From NCBI RefSeq assembly GCF_000696225.1, contig NZ_BAWN01000008.1:1-64000 (forward strand): a stretch of DNA of 64,000 nucleotides. Reading direction: 5' to 3'. The notes beneath the pieces are model-generated. The model ran no database searches and was not told the DNA's origin. It worked only from the letters and a program-made list of their open reading frames with translations. Below, piece after piece: positions 41,965 to 60,926 of the stretch. Position 1 is the first letter of the stretch, and each line of letters begins with the position of its first letter. This stretch comes from Serpentinimonas barnesii (GTDB lineage: Bacteria > Pseudomonadota > Gammaproteobacteria > Burkholderiales > Burkholderiaceae_C). The translations under genes and the position numbers were made by a program.

Positions 41965-44505
41965 TCAAAGCGCGCAGTGGGCGCGCACCTCGTCGATGCT
42001 GCTCAGGCCTTGCAGCACCTTCAAAATGCCGTCTTGGCGCAGGGTGCGCAGCCCGCCGCCGATCTGCGCCGCCTCCTGCAGCGCCTCTGAGGGCGCTTTG
42101 CGCTGAATCAGGCGGCGCAAGGGGGCATCGATGAGCAGCAGCTCGTGCACCCCCACGCGGCCCTTGTAGCCGGTCTGGTCGCAGGCTGGGCAGCCGCTGG
42201 CGTGGCGCCTGAGCAGCTGTCCATCTTGGCCATAGTCTTGCAGCCACTGCGCGCGCAACTCGGCCTTGCCAGGGCGCAGGGCCTCGGGCAGCACGTGCAG
42301 GTAGTCCTCTAGCAGCTCGTTGATCCAGGCTTCGTCGGCCGGTTCGCTGCGCACACAGCCCTTGCACCAGCGCCGCACCAGCCGCTGCGCCAACACCGCC
42401 GCCAGTGCATCGGCAAAGTTGAACGGGTCCATCCCCATATCGAGCAGGCGCACCACGGTCTCGGGGGCGCTGTTGGTGTGCAGCGTGGAAAACACCAAAT
42501 GCCCGGTGAGCGAGGCCTCGATCGCCATCTGGGCCGTTTCGCCGTCGCGGATCTCGCCCACCATGATGATGTCGGGGTCGGCACGCAGAAAGGCGCGCAG
42601 CGCCTTGGCAAAGGTCCAGTCGATCTTGGGGTTGACCTGCACCTGGCGCAGGTCGGGGTTGCTGATCTCGACCGGGTCTTCGGCGGTCCAGATCTTGCGG
42701 TCCGGCGTGTTGATGTGCTGCAGCAGCGAGTGCAGCGTGGTGGTCTTGCCCGAACCCGTGGGGCCCACGCACAGCACCATGCCGTGCGGGCGCGCCACAG
42801 CGGCCTGCAATTGGCGCAGGTTGGCGGGTGTGAGGCCGAGCTGTTCCAGCGGCAGCGGCTTGGCCGAGGAGAGCAGGCGCAGCACCACGTCTTCGGCGCC
42901 GCCGGTGGTGGGGATGGTGGCCACGCGCAATTCCAGCTTGTGCGCGGGCGAGAACTTGGCAAAGTCGATCTTGCCGTCTTGCGGCTTGCGGCGCTCTGAG
43001 ATGTCGAGGTCGCACATCACCTTGATGCGCCCGATGATGGCGTTGCGGTAGCCCGATGGCAGCTCCATCAGGGGGCTCAGGCGCCCGTCTTTGCGCAGCC
43101 GGATGCGCACCTTGCGCTTGCTGGCAAAGGTCTCGATGTGGATGTCGGAAGCCCCTTGGCCATGGGCTTCGATGATGATGCTGTTGATGAGTTTGACCAG
43201 CGAGTTGTCAGACTGTTCGATCGCGGCGCTGCTGGGGTCGGCGTCATCGCGCGCCTCTTGCTCCAGCGATTCGAGCAGTTTGTCGGAGCTGGTGGCGGCA
43301 AAGTCACCGCCGGCCGCCACCGCCGCTTGGGCGTCATCGAGGCCAAAACGGGCGTAGGCCTCGTTGATGCCCTGCACCCCCAGCGGGGTGCTTGCCAGCG
43401 TCGCCAGCACCTTGGCTTGCAACAGGAAATCGAGTTCTTCGAGCATGCCGCGCCGCGACGGGTCATCGGTGGCCACGACCACGGTGCCGCTGTGCCACAA
43501 CAAAGGCAACACGCGGTGTTTGCGCGCCAGCGCGATTGGCACCCGGCGCAGCGCCTCGGGATCGATGGGGAAGCGGGCCAGATCGACCACCGGGTAGCCC
43601 ATTTTGCGGGCCAGCGCAAGGCGCAAATCGTCGCGCGACAACAGCCCGCTTTGCACCAGCAGCTCGCCCAGCGGCACGCTGCGTTCGTTTTTCTGGCGCT
43701 CCAGCGCGTCTTGCAGTTGCTCGGGGGTGATGAGCCCAAGCGCGGTCAGCGCTTCGCCGATGCGCACCATGGGCATGCGCGCCTGCTCTTCCAGCGCCTG
43801 CAGCAACTGCTCGGGCTTGACCACTTCCTTGAGCACCAGATAGTCGCCCAATTTGCGGTTGCGCAACTGTTCTTGCTCGCGTGCAGCCTGTTCGACCTGC
43901 TCGGTGGTGACGGCGTGTTGTTCGACCAATACCTGGCCAATGCTCTCCCCGACCCGTATCTGGCGCACCATGTGCGCGGGCAGGAACACCCGTTGCACCC
44001 GGTCGTGTTCGTCGAGCGGTATAAAAAGGAACACGCCGGCGGCCGACTCGAGGTGTCCAATCGTTGTGCCGGTGAGCGCCGTGCCGTCGCTCAGTTCCAA
44101 GGCATAGGGCAGGCGCGGACGGAAATCGAGCAAGTCGTCGGCGCTGGCGGCCGCGTGGCTATGGGCCTCTGCAGGGGCGCCACCGAGGCGTTGCGGCAGG
44201 GGCGCCAGCGGCTGCGTCAGGGTGATGCGGCGAAACATGCCGAAGCGCAGCGGCATGATGGCGCGCGAGGGCGGTAATTGGATATGGGCCACGCCGGACG
44301 GTAGGTCCAGTCCCATCAGCCGGCAAGGGCGCACCTGTCCGTTGCTGCCCTCGACTTGGCAGTCTAGGCCCGGGGCATCCGGTGCATGGCTGCCGTTTTC
44401 ATCGCTGCCGTAGCTGGCGTAGGGTGGGGTGGGCCAACGCAGCGGCAACAGGCCGTCCCGCGCCACCACAAGGGGATCGGCTGATGCAGCGGCTAGGGGA
44501 TCCAT
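41965..44505 (-). CDS. GspE/PilB-type secretion ATPase
   Basis: 846 residues from ATG 44505; the frame extends 22 codons to a TTG. After a poorly conserved 160-residue N-terminus come repeated MshEN-like helical units (IGQVLVEQHAVTTEQVEQA; LGDYLVLKEVVKPEQLLQAL; IGEALTALGLITPEQLQDAL; LGELLVQSGLLSRDDLRLAL). The ATPase core has Walker A GPTGSGKTTT, Asp box DPVEISNPDLRQVQVN, Walker B MVGEIRDGETAQ and a tetracysteine zinc site (WCKGC, GCPAC). It should power a type II secretion or type IV pilus machine, but no partner gene is adjacent, so the system is unknown. Confidence 0.9.
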   Translation of the reverse strand: MDPLAAASADPLVVARDGLLPLRWPTPPYASYGSDENGSHAPDAPGLDCQVEGSNGQVRPCRLMGLDLPSGVAHIQLPPSRAIMPLRFGMFRRITLTQPLAPLPQRLGGAPAEAHSHAAASADDLLDFRPRLPYALELSDGTALTGTTIGHLESAAGVFLFIPLDEHDRVQRVFLPAHMVRQIRVGESIGQVLVEQHAVTTEQVEQAAREQEQLRNRKLGDYLVLKEVVKPEQLLQALEEQARMPMVRIGEALTALGLITPEQLQDALERQKNERSVPLGELLVQSGLLSRDDLRLALARKMGYPVVDLARFPIDPEALRRVPIALARKHRVLPLLWHSGTVVVATDDPSRRGMLEELDFLLQAKVLATLASTPLGVQGINEAYARFGLDDAQAAVAAGGDFAATSSDKLLESLEQEARDDADPSSAAIEQSDNSLVKLINSIIIEAHGQGASDIHIETFASKRKVRIRLRKDGRLSPLMELPSGYRNAIIGRIKVMCDLDISERRKPQDGKIDFAKFSPAHKLELRVATIPTTGGAEDVVLRLLSSAKPLPLEQLGLTPANLRQLQAAVARPHGMVLCVGPTGSGKTTTLHSLLQHINTPDRKIWTAEDPVEISNPDLRQVQVNPKIDWTFAKALRAFLRADPDIIMVGEIRDGETAQMAIEASLTGHLVFSTLHTNSAPETVVRLLDMGMDPFNFADALAAVLAQRLVRRWCKGCVRSEPADEAWINELLEDYLHVLPEALRPGKAELRAQWLQDYGQDGQLLRRHASGCPACDQTGYKGRVGVHELLLIDAPLRRLIQRKAPSEALQEAAQIGGGLRTLRQDGILKVLQGLSSIDEVRAHCAL

Positions 44506-44567
44506 GGTCAGGTTTCTGGGTGTTTTGTCGGGTTTATCATCTTGCGCGCAGCAATTATGCGGCAACT

Positions 44568-46115
<1,548 letters not shown>

Positions 46116-46183
46116 GTTCACTCCCTTTGGTTGCAGGCCACGGCAAGGCGCCGGTGCCTGGTCGCTGGTCTTGTTGGCCCGAT

Positions 46184-46200
46184 TGCACCGATTTGGTGCG
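46184..46200 (+). promoter_or_regulatory. NtrC-type enhancer site
   Basis: TGCACC-N5-GGTGCG, an almost perfect palindrome of the NtrC consensus (TGCACC-N5-GGTGCA). It lies about 100-110 bases upstream of the sigma54 element for glnK, the normal spacing for an enhancer. Confidence 0.75.
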
Positions 46201-46285
46201 CTGCCCGCCCAGCCCTGCGGCCCCAGTGTAGCGGCTGCCCAGTGCAGCCACCTTGTAGGGCAGGCTGTGCAGCGCTTGGATGGGT

Positions 46286-46301
46286 TGGCACGCTATGTGC
46301 T
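46286..46301 (+). promoter_or_regulatory. Sigma54 (-24/-12) promoter for glnK-amtB
   Basis: TGGCACG-N4-GTGCT matches the RpoN consensus TGGCACG-N4-TTGCW at all but one defined base, with correct GG-to-GC spacing. Initiation would be near 46311, about 105 bases before glnK. Confidence 0.85.
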
Positions 46302-46304
46302 TAA

Positions 46305-46754
<450 letters not shown>

Positions 46755-46790
46755 TCCTTTCAACCCTTTTTCAACCTCCGAGTACCAATC

Positions 46791-48242
46791 ATGAAAAAGT
46801 ATCTGCTCAGTTTGTGTGTGGGGCTGGGGCTCCTGCTGGGGGGCGCGGCGGCCATGGCCCAGGCCACCGACGCCGCCCCCGCTGCACCGGCCGTTGCGCC
46901 GATGATGGCCACCGAAGCGCCCGCCGCGCTCGCCCCGGTGGTTGAAGCCGCCGCCATGGCCGCAGCCGCCGAACCCGCTGCCGCACCGGCCACCGAGGCC
47001 GCCGCCGAACCCACCCCCAACAAAGGCGACGTGGCCTGGATGCTGGTGGCCACGCTGCTGGTGGTGATGATGGTCATCCCCGGTCTGGCGCTGTTTTATG
47101 GCGGCCTGGTGCGCAGCAAAAACATGCTCTCGGTGCTGATGCAAGTCACCGTGGTGTTTTCGCTCGTCATGGTGCTGTGGGCGGTGTATGGCTACAGCCT
47201 GGCTTTTGGGGGCGAGGGGCTGATCATCGCCAACCTCGATAAAGCCTTCCTGGCCGGCATCACCATGGACTCGGTTGCGGCCACCTTCACCGAAGGCGTG
47301 GTGATCCCAGAGCTGATCTTTGTGGCGTTCCAAGCCACCTTTGCCGGCATCACCTGCGCCATCATCGTGGGCGCCTTTGCCGAGCGCATCAAGTTCAGCG
47401 CGGTGCTGATCTTCACCACGCTCTGGTTCACCTTTAGCTACATCCCGGTCGCGCACATGGTGTGGGGCTCCGGCGGCTACCTGATCGGGCTGGGCAAAAT
47501 GGACTTTGCCGGCGGCACCGTGGTGCACCTTAGCGCAGCCGTGGCGGCTTTGGTGGGCGCTTACGTGATCGGCAAGCGCATCGGCTACGGCAAAGAAGCC
47601 ATGGCCCCGCACAGCCTGGCTTTGACCATGGTCGGGGCGGCGCTGCTGTGGGTGGGCTGGTTTGGTTTCAACGCCGGTTCGGCGCTGGAAGCCAACAGCA
47701 ACGCCGCACTGGCCTTCCTCAACACCCTCATCGCTACCGCTGCTGCCGTGCTGGCTTGGTGCGTGGGTGAGGCGCTGATCAAGGGCAAGGCTTCGATGCT
47801 GGGTGCCGCCTCGGGTGCCGTGGCTGGCTTGGTGGCCATCACCCCAGCCTGCGGCTATGTGGGGCCCATGGGCGCCATCGTGATCGGCCTGGCCGGCGGC
47901 TTCCTGTGTCTGTGGGGTGTGAACGGCCTCAAGAAGCTGCTCGGTGCCGACGACACGCTCGACGTGTTCGGCCTGCACGGCGTGGGCGGCATTGCGGGCG
48001 GTCTGCTGACGGCCGTGTTTGCCGCTCCCATGCTGGGTGGCATGAGCGGAGACGATTTCTCCATCGCCAGCCAACTGTTCGTGCAAGCCAAAGCCATGCT
48101 GGTGGTGGTGGTCTGGTCGGGCGTGGTGGCATTCATCGCCTTCAAGGTGGCCGACATGCTGGTGGGCCTGCGCGTGAGCGAGGAAGAAGAGCGCGAGGGG
48201 CTGGACATCAGCTCGCACGGCGAGAGCGCCTACAACCGCTGA
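46791..48242 (+). CDS. amtB: Ammonium transporter AmtB
   Basis: Trimeric inner-membrane ammonium channel controlled by GlnK. 483 residues. Signal peptide (MKKYLLSLCVGLGLLLGGAA), then an unusually long Ala/Pro/Glu-rich periplasmic stretch to about residue 78, then eleven helices. PGLALFYGGLVRSKN, AFAERIKFSAVL, the twin pore histidines His246 (GGTVVHLSAAV) and His396 (DVFGLHGVGG), and WFGFNAGSAL are intact. Lies 36 bases after glnK and ends at a strong terminator. Confidence 0.97.
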   Translation: MKKYLLSLCVGLGLLLGGAAAMAQATDAAPAAPAVAPMMATEAPAALAPVVEAAAMAAAAEPAAAPATEAAAEPTPNKGDVAWMLVATLLVVMMVIPGLALFYGGLVRSKNMLSVLMQVTVVFSLVMVLWAVYGYSLAFGGEGLIIANLDKAFLAGITMDSVAATFTEGVVIPELIFVAFQATFAGITCAIIVGAFAERIKFSAVLIFTTLWFTFSYIPVAHMVWGSGGYLIGLGKMDFAGGTVVHLSAAVAALVGAYVIGKRIGYGKEAMAPHSLALTMVGAALLWVGWFGFNAGSALEANSNAALAFLNTLIATAAAVLAWCVGEALIKGKASMLGAASGAVAGLVAITPACGYVGPMGAIVIGLAGGFLCLWGVNGLKKLLGADDTLDVFGLHGVGGIAGGLLTAVFAAPMLGGMSGDDFSIASQLFVQAKAMLVVVVWSGVVAFIAFKVADMLVGLRVSEEEEREGLDISSHGESAYNR

Positions 48243-48265
48243 TCTGTTGACGTCTGGGGTTTGAG

Positions 48266-48297
48266 CCCGCCGCGCCGAGTGCGTGGCGGGTTTTTTT
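48266..48297 (+). terminator. Rho-independent terminator after amtB
   Basis: CCCGCC (48266-48271) pairs with GGCGGG (48285-48290), extendable inward, followed by seven T (48291-48297). Confidence 0.92.
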
Positions 48298-48327
48298 ATG
48301 GCACAAAGCTTGATGCAGCCATGGTTA

Positions 48328-48357
48328 TTGACTTGAACGGCGGCGGTGTGGTATGAT
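48328..48357 (+). promoter_or_regulatory. Sigma70 promoter for rplKAJL-rpoBC
   Basis: TTGACT (48328-48333), 18-base spacer, TATGAT (48352-48357): the best sigma70-type promoter in the window. It gives a leader of about 180 bases before rplK containing a hairpin of the form GCTGGC...GCCAGC (around 48408-48433). No secE, nusG or tRNA-Trp lies in this interval. Confidence 0.8.
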
Positions 48358-48543
48358 TTCGCTCTTTGCCAAAAACAGCTGCTTGCGGGCGGTGCTGCTT
48401 TGGCTGCTGGCGCTTACGGCCCGTTGCCAGCAAAGCCGGTGTCAGCCTATGTGGCGCGCTGCTTATGAGTTGGGCTAGGTTGCGAGGAGGCTGGGTGCCC
48501 TGTTTGGGTTGCTTGGCCGCTTGAACTCGAAGGAGTAATTGAT

Positions 48544-48975
48544 ATGGCGAAAAAAATCGTCGGCTTCATCAAGCTGCAGGTGCCAGCTTGTAAGGCCAAC
48601 CCCTCCCCTCCAATTGGTCCGGCGCTGGGTCAGCGCGGGCTCAATATTATGGAGTTCTGCAAGGCCTTCAACGCCCAAACCCAGGGCATGGAGCCAGGCT
48701 TGCCGCTGCCGGTGGTCATCACCGCGTTTGCCGACAAGAGCTTTACCTTCATCATCAAAACGCCGCCGGCCACGACGCTGATCAAAAAATCGATCAAGCT
48801 CGACAAAGGCTCGCCGGTGCCGAACAAGCAAAAAGTGGGCAAGATCACCCGGGCGCAGCTCGAAGAGATCGCCAAAACCAAGATCAAAGACATGAACGCG
48901 GCCAGCATCGATGCCGCCATCAAGACCATCGCGGGCTCGGCGCGCTCGATGGGCGTGATTGTGGAGGGTGTGTAA
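48544..48975 (+). CDS. rplK: 50S ribosomal protein L11
   Basis: 143 residues. Binds 23S rRNA at the GTPase centre. [39 protein letters not shown] and the C-terminal [14 protein letters not shown] are typical. First gene of this transcription unit, with AAGGAG eleven bases upstream; rplA starts one base after its stop. Confidence 0.99.
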   Translation: MAKKIVGFIKLQVPACKANPSPPIGPALGQRGLNIMEFCKAFNAQTQGMEPGLPLPVVITAFADKSFTFIIKTPPATTLIKKSIKLDKGSPVPNKQKVGKITRAQLEEIAKTKIKDMNAASIDAAIKTIAGSARSMGVIVEGV

Positions 48976-48976
48976 C

Positions 48977-49672
48977 ATGACCCGCTTGAGCAAAAAACAA
49001 AAAGCCCTGCAAGGCGTGGTCGATTCGACCAAGCTCTACCCGGTTGCGGCTGCCCTGACCATGGTCAAGCAGCACGCCACGGCCAAGTTCGATGAATCCA
49101 TCGACGTGGCGGTGCAGCTGGGTGTGGACGCCAAGAAATCCGACCAAGTGGTGCGCGGCGCCGTGGTGCTGCCGCATGGCACCGGCAAGACCAAGCGCGT
49201 GGCGGTGTTCGCCCAAGGCGCCAAGGCCGACGAGGCGCGCGCCGCCGGGGCCGACGTGGTGGGCTTTGACGACCTGGCTGCCGACGTGAAGGCCGGCAAG
49301 CTGGACTTCGATGTGGTGATCGCCTCGCCCGACGCCATGCGCGTGGTGGGTCAGTTGGGCCAGATCCTGGGCCCGCGCGGCCTCATGCCCAACCCCAAAG
49401 TGGGCACCGTCACGCCCGACGTGGCCACCGCGGTGAAAAACGCCAAGGCCGGTCAGGTGCAGTTCCGCGTCGACAAGGCCGGCATCGTCCACGGCACCAT
49501 TGGTCGCCGCTCTTTCGACGACGCCCGGTTGCTGGGCAACCTGCAGGCGCTGCTCGAAGCCCTGAACAAGGCCAAGCCGGCTGCGTCCAAGGGCCAGTAC
49601 CTGCGCAAGGTGGCGGTGTCGTCCACCATGGGCGTGGGGGTGCGGGTCGAGGTGCCGTCGATCACCGCCTGA
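48977..49672 (+). CDS. rplA: 50S ribosomal protein L1
   Basis: 231 residues from ATG 48977. L1-stalk protein and, in E. coli, translational repressor of rplK-rpl[30 protein letters not shown], the signature [20 protein letters not shown] and VRVEVPSIT are present. A 285-base leader separates it from rplJ. Confidence 0.99.
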   Translation: MTRLSKKQKALQGVVDSTKLYPVAAALTMVKQHATAKFDESIDVAVQLGVDAKKSDQVVRGAVVLPHGTGKTKRVAVFAQGAKADEARAAGADVVGFDDLAADVKAGKLDFDVVIASPDAMRVVGQLGQILGPRGLMPNPKVGTVTPDVATAVKNAKAGQVQFRVDKAGIVHGTIGRRSFDDARLLGNLQALLEALNKAKPAASKGQYLRKVAVSSTMGVGVRVEVPSITA

Positions 49673-49957
49673 TGCAGGCTCTGATCGGCAACAAATTCCC
49701 GGCTGCTGCCTGCCCCCATGGGGTGGCGGTGGCCGAGGGTGGTGGGTCTGGCGGGGTGCAATGCCCATCCAGAGCCATCCAGGACCGCTGGTGCGCAACC
49801 GGGCTCAAGCCCGATGGCGCTTAATTTCTGCATGAAGCCAGCGCAGATGGCGATCCCGCCGCGAACGGAAATTTTTTTCCCGCAACGGTTGGTCGCTGCA
49901 ATGAGGCGCATGGCCAAGGGTGTAAAGCCCGCAACCGTGCATTTTTAGGAGTTGACC
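49673..49957 (+). promoter_or_regulatory. rplJ leader region, candidate L10 autoregulation site
   Basis: 285 bases without a gene between rplA and rplJ. In bacteria this leader normally carries the L10(L7/L12) translational control structure, and its last 120 bases here are rich in local inverted repeats and A/T runs (an ATTTTTTT stretch near 49868). I cannot fold it with certainty. No promoter is evident. Confidence 0.45.
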
Positions 49958-50458
49958 TTGAGTCTGAACCGCAGTGAGAAGCAGGCCGTCATCGATGAGG
50001 TGGCGGCGCTCGCAGCAAAAGCTCAAACGCTCGTGATGGCGGAGTACCGTGGCATCAAGGTGGCCGACCTGACCCAGTTGCGTGTCAAAGCCCGCAGCGA
50101 GGGCGTGTTTCTGGGGGTTCTCAAGAACACCCTGGCACGCCGCGCAGTGGCTGGCACCGGCTTTGAGGCAGGCGCCGACCAGATGACCGGGCCGCTGATC
50201 TATGGCTTTTCCCAAGACGCCGTGGCCGCTGCCAAAGTGGTGGCCGATTTCGCCAAGACCAACGACAAGTTGGTCATCCGTGGCGGCGTGTTTGCGGGCA
50301 AAGCCCTAGACGTCAACGGCGTCAAGCAACTGGCTAACATTCCTCCCAAAGAGGTGTTGCTGGCGCAGTTGCTGGGCTTGATGCAATCCCCGATCTCGCG
50401 CACCGCGCGTGTGCTGGCCGCCGTGGCCGAGAAAAAGGGCGAGGCAGTGGCGGCCTAA
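49958..50458 (+). CDS. rplJ: 50S ribosomal protein L10
   Basis: 166 residues. Base of the L7/L12 stalk. The start is a TTG at 49958 ([20 protein letters not shown]) with AGGAG seven bases upstream; a TTG two codons earlier is too close to that site. [29 protein letters not shown] and the C-terminal L12-binding helix ([13 protein letters not shown]) are present. A rare start codon in a high-output gene fits tight translational control. Confidence 0.97.
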   Translation: MSLNRSEKQAVIDEVAALAAKAQTLVMAEYRGIKVADLTQLRVKARSEGVFLGVLKNTLARRAVAGTGFEAGADQMTGPLIYGFSQDAVAAAKVVADFAKTNDKLVIRGGVFAGKALDVNGVKQLANIPPKEVLLAQLLGLMQSPISRTARVLAAVAEKKGEAVAA

Positions 50459-50503
50459 GCGCCCCCCAGCCCGCACCCCAACCGTTTGTTAGGAAATTTG
50501 AAA

Positions 50504-50881
50504 ATGGCATTCGATAAAGACGCATTTCTGACCGCGCTCGACAGCATGACGGTCATGGAACTCAACGAGCTGGTGAAAGCCATCGAAGAGAAATTCGGCG
50601 TGAGCGCCGCTGCCATGTCGGCCCCTGCGGCCGGTGGTGGTGCCGCCGCTGCGGCCGTGGTGGAAGAGAAAACCGATTTCGACGTGGTGCTCAAAGAAAC
50701 CGGCGCCAACAAGGTGTCGGTCATCAAGGCGGTGCGCGAAATCACCGGCTTGGGCCTGAAAGAAGCCAAAGACCTGGTCGACGGCGCACCCAAAACGGTG
50801 AAAGAAGCCATGCCCAAGGCCGATGCCGAAGCCGCCAAGAAAAAGCTCGAAGAAGCGGGCGCCAAGGCCGAGCTCAAGTAA
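50504..50881 (+). CDS. rplL: 50S ribosomal protein L7/L12
   Basis: 125 residues from ATG 50504. N-terminal dimer domain ([20 protein letters not shown]), Ala/Gly hinge (about 38-56), and factor-binding C-terminal domain with [20 protein letters not shown] and [16 protein letters not shown] 13 bases upstream. Followed by a terminator-like hairpin before rpoB. Confidence 0.99.
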   Translation: MAFDKDAFLTALDSMTVMELNELVKAIEEKFGVSAAAMSAPAAGGGAAAAAVVEEKTDFDVVLKETGANKVSVIKAVREITGLGLKEAKDLVDGAPKTVKEAMPKADAEAAKKKLEEAGAKAELK

Positions 50882-50894
50882 GCTGCCGCCCCCC

Positions 50895-50933
50895 AAAGGC
50901 TGGAGTGCCCGCTGCGGGCTTTCCAGCCTTTTT
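50895..50933 (+). terminator. Attenuator-type hairpin between rplL and rpoB
   Basis: AAAGGCTGGA (50895-50904) pairs perfectly with TCCAGCCTTT (50922-50931), with an inner GCCCG/CGGGC stem, and ends in TTTTT. Position matches the partial terminator that lowers rpoBC relative to rplJL transcription in E. coli. Confidence 0.85.
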
Positions 50934-51038
50934 GCGCTCGATGTGGCTGGTTTTTCCAGTGGCATCTGGCGCAAAGAGTGCACAGCCAAGACCGTTGTCC
51001 AGCGGTTTTGCCTGTGTCTTCTCAAGCCCGGAGATCTC

Positions 51039-55157
<4,119 letters not shown>

Positions 55158-55170
55158 GAGGCCAAAGCCA

Positions 55171-55239
55171 CGCCAGGGGGTGTTGCCCGGTCGTTTGCAT
55201 AGCGCTGCTATGCGGCACTCACGGGCGCCTACCCTGGCG
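55171..55239 (+). other. Nested hairpin between rpoB and rpoC
   Basis: Three stems nest in register: CGCCAGGG (55171-55178) / CCCTGGCG (55232-55239); GCCCG (55185-55189) / CGGGC (55222-55226); GCATAGC (55197-55203) / GCTATGC (55207-55213). There is no T-run, so it is not a terminator. Possible RNA-processing or stability element, or a mobile palindromic repeat. Confidence 0.7.
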
Positions 55240-55296
55240 CGCCTTTGATCCCCTCATCTCGGCACCGTTTATTGCGCGCAACCCTTAGGAGCAGCC

Positions 55297-59504
<4,208 letters not shown>

Positions 59505-59508
<4 letters not shown>

Positions 59509-60926
59509 AGCCTGCGCTGGCCGAGCAATTGGCTGGCGCGGCCCGCTTGCTGGCGGGGGTGGCGGCCGGTCGTTCGCTGAGCGAGACCTTGCCGGCGCTT
59601 CCTGCAGCCCTGCGGCCGGGGGTGCAGGCGCTGGTCTTTGATGCGCTGCGCCATTGGGGCTTGTCGATGGCGCTGCGGCGGCTGCTGTGCCGCCAGGCGC
59701 CCGCGCCGCTGGTGGCGGCCTTGCTTGAGCTCACGCTGGGCCTGCTCGATGCGGCAGCCTTGGCAGCAGAATCGCAACCAGCGGCTGCGGCCGAGTCTGT
59801 GCGGCCGACGCACGGGCCGCGCCCGCTCTACCCCGCCCACACCCTGGTCGATCAGGCGGTGGCGGCCTTGCGCCCGCTGCAGGCGCCGGCTGCACTGCGC
59901 GGCTTTGTCAATGCCTGCCTGCGCCGCTTTTTGCGCGAGCGCGCCGCCTTGCGCGAGCAGGTGCTGCGCGACCCAGAGGCGCGCTGGAACCACCCGCTCT
60001 GGTGGATCGAGCGCCTGCAGCGCGACCACCCCCAGCACTGGCAAGGCCTACTGAGCGCCAACCAGCGCGCCGCACCCATGGTGCTGCGCGTGAACCGGCG
60101 CCGTTGCCGCCGCGACGACTACTTGCAGCACCTGCATCAGGCCGGCCATGCGGCGCAGGCCTGGGGCACGGACGGCGTGGAGCTGGCGCAGCCGCTGCCC
60201 GTCGAGCAGTTGCCGGGCTGGGCGCAGGGCTGGGTGTCGGTGCAGGATGGGGCTGCGCAACTGGCGGCGCCGCTGCTGTTGGAGGGCTTGAGCCCGCGGG
60301 CGGGCGCGCCAGCAAGGGCGGCCCGCCCACGCCTGCTCGACGCCTGCGCCGCCCCCGGCGGCAAGACCGCGCACCTGCTCGAATGCGCCGACGCCGACGT
60401 GTGGGCACTCGAGCTCGACCCCGGGCGCTGCCCGCGCATCGCGCAAAACCTGCAGCGCCTCGGCTTGCAGGCCGAAGTGCGCTGCGCCGACGCCGCCCAA
60501 GCCGCCACGTGGTGGGATGGCCAGCCCTTCGACGCCATCTTGCTCGACGCCCCGTGCAGCGCCAGCGGCATCGTGCGCCGCCACCCGGACGTGCGCTGGC
60601 TGCGCCGACCCACCGACGTGGCGCAACTGGCGGCGCAGCAACAGCGCCTGCTGCAAGCCCTGTGGCCGCTGCTGCGCCCCGGCGGGCATTTGCTCTACGC
60701 CACCTGCTCGGTGTTTGTGGACGAGGGCGAGGGCGTGATGCAGGCCTTTGCGCAGCAGCACCGCGAGGCCGAGCGCCTGCCGGCTCCGGGGCAGTTGCTG
60801 CCCGGTTGTGGCGCTGAAGCCACAGCCATCCGGTTGGCAGGCATCGGCCAGGCGGGGGGGATCGGTGACAATCTGGCGCGTGAAACCGATGGATTTTTCT
60901 ACGCGCTGTGGCGCAAGCCCGCCTGA
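59505..60926 (+). CDS. rsmB: 16S rRNA (cytosine(967)-C5)-methyltransferase
   Basis: 473 residues from a GTG overlapping the rpoC stop. N-terminal NusB-like RNA-binding domain ([30 protein letters not shown]), then the SAM domain: [17 protein letters not shown], the catalytic [15 protein letters not shown] motif (TC/PC cysteine), and [16 protein letters not shown] with the second cysteine. A Leu/Ala-rich insert lies at about residues 78-105. Overlaps the following DUF4390 gene by 38 bases. Confidence 0.95.

Noticed and set aside
48298-48543. Hidden tRNA-Trp, secE or nusG upstream of rplK
   Set aside because: No frame in this interval matches SecE or NusG and no cloverleaf with CCA anticodon is present.
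50823-51038. N-terminal extension of rpoB reaching into rplL
   Set aside because: The extension crosses the rplL-rpoB hairpin and does not resemble RpoB; ATG 51039 has a GGAG and the family N-terminus.
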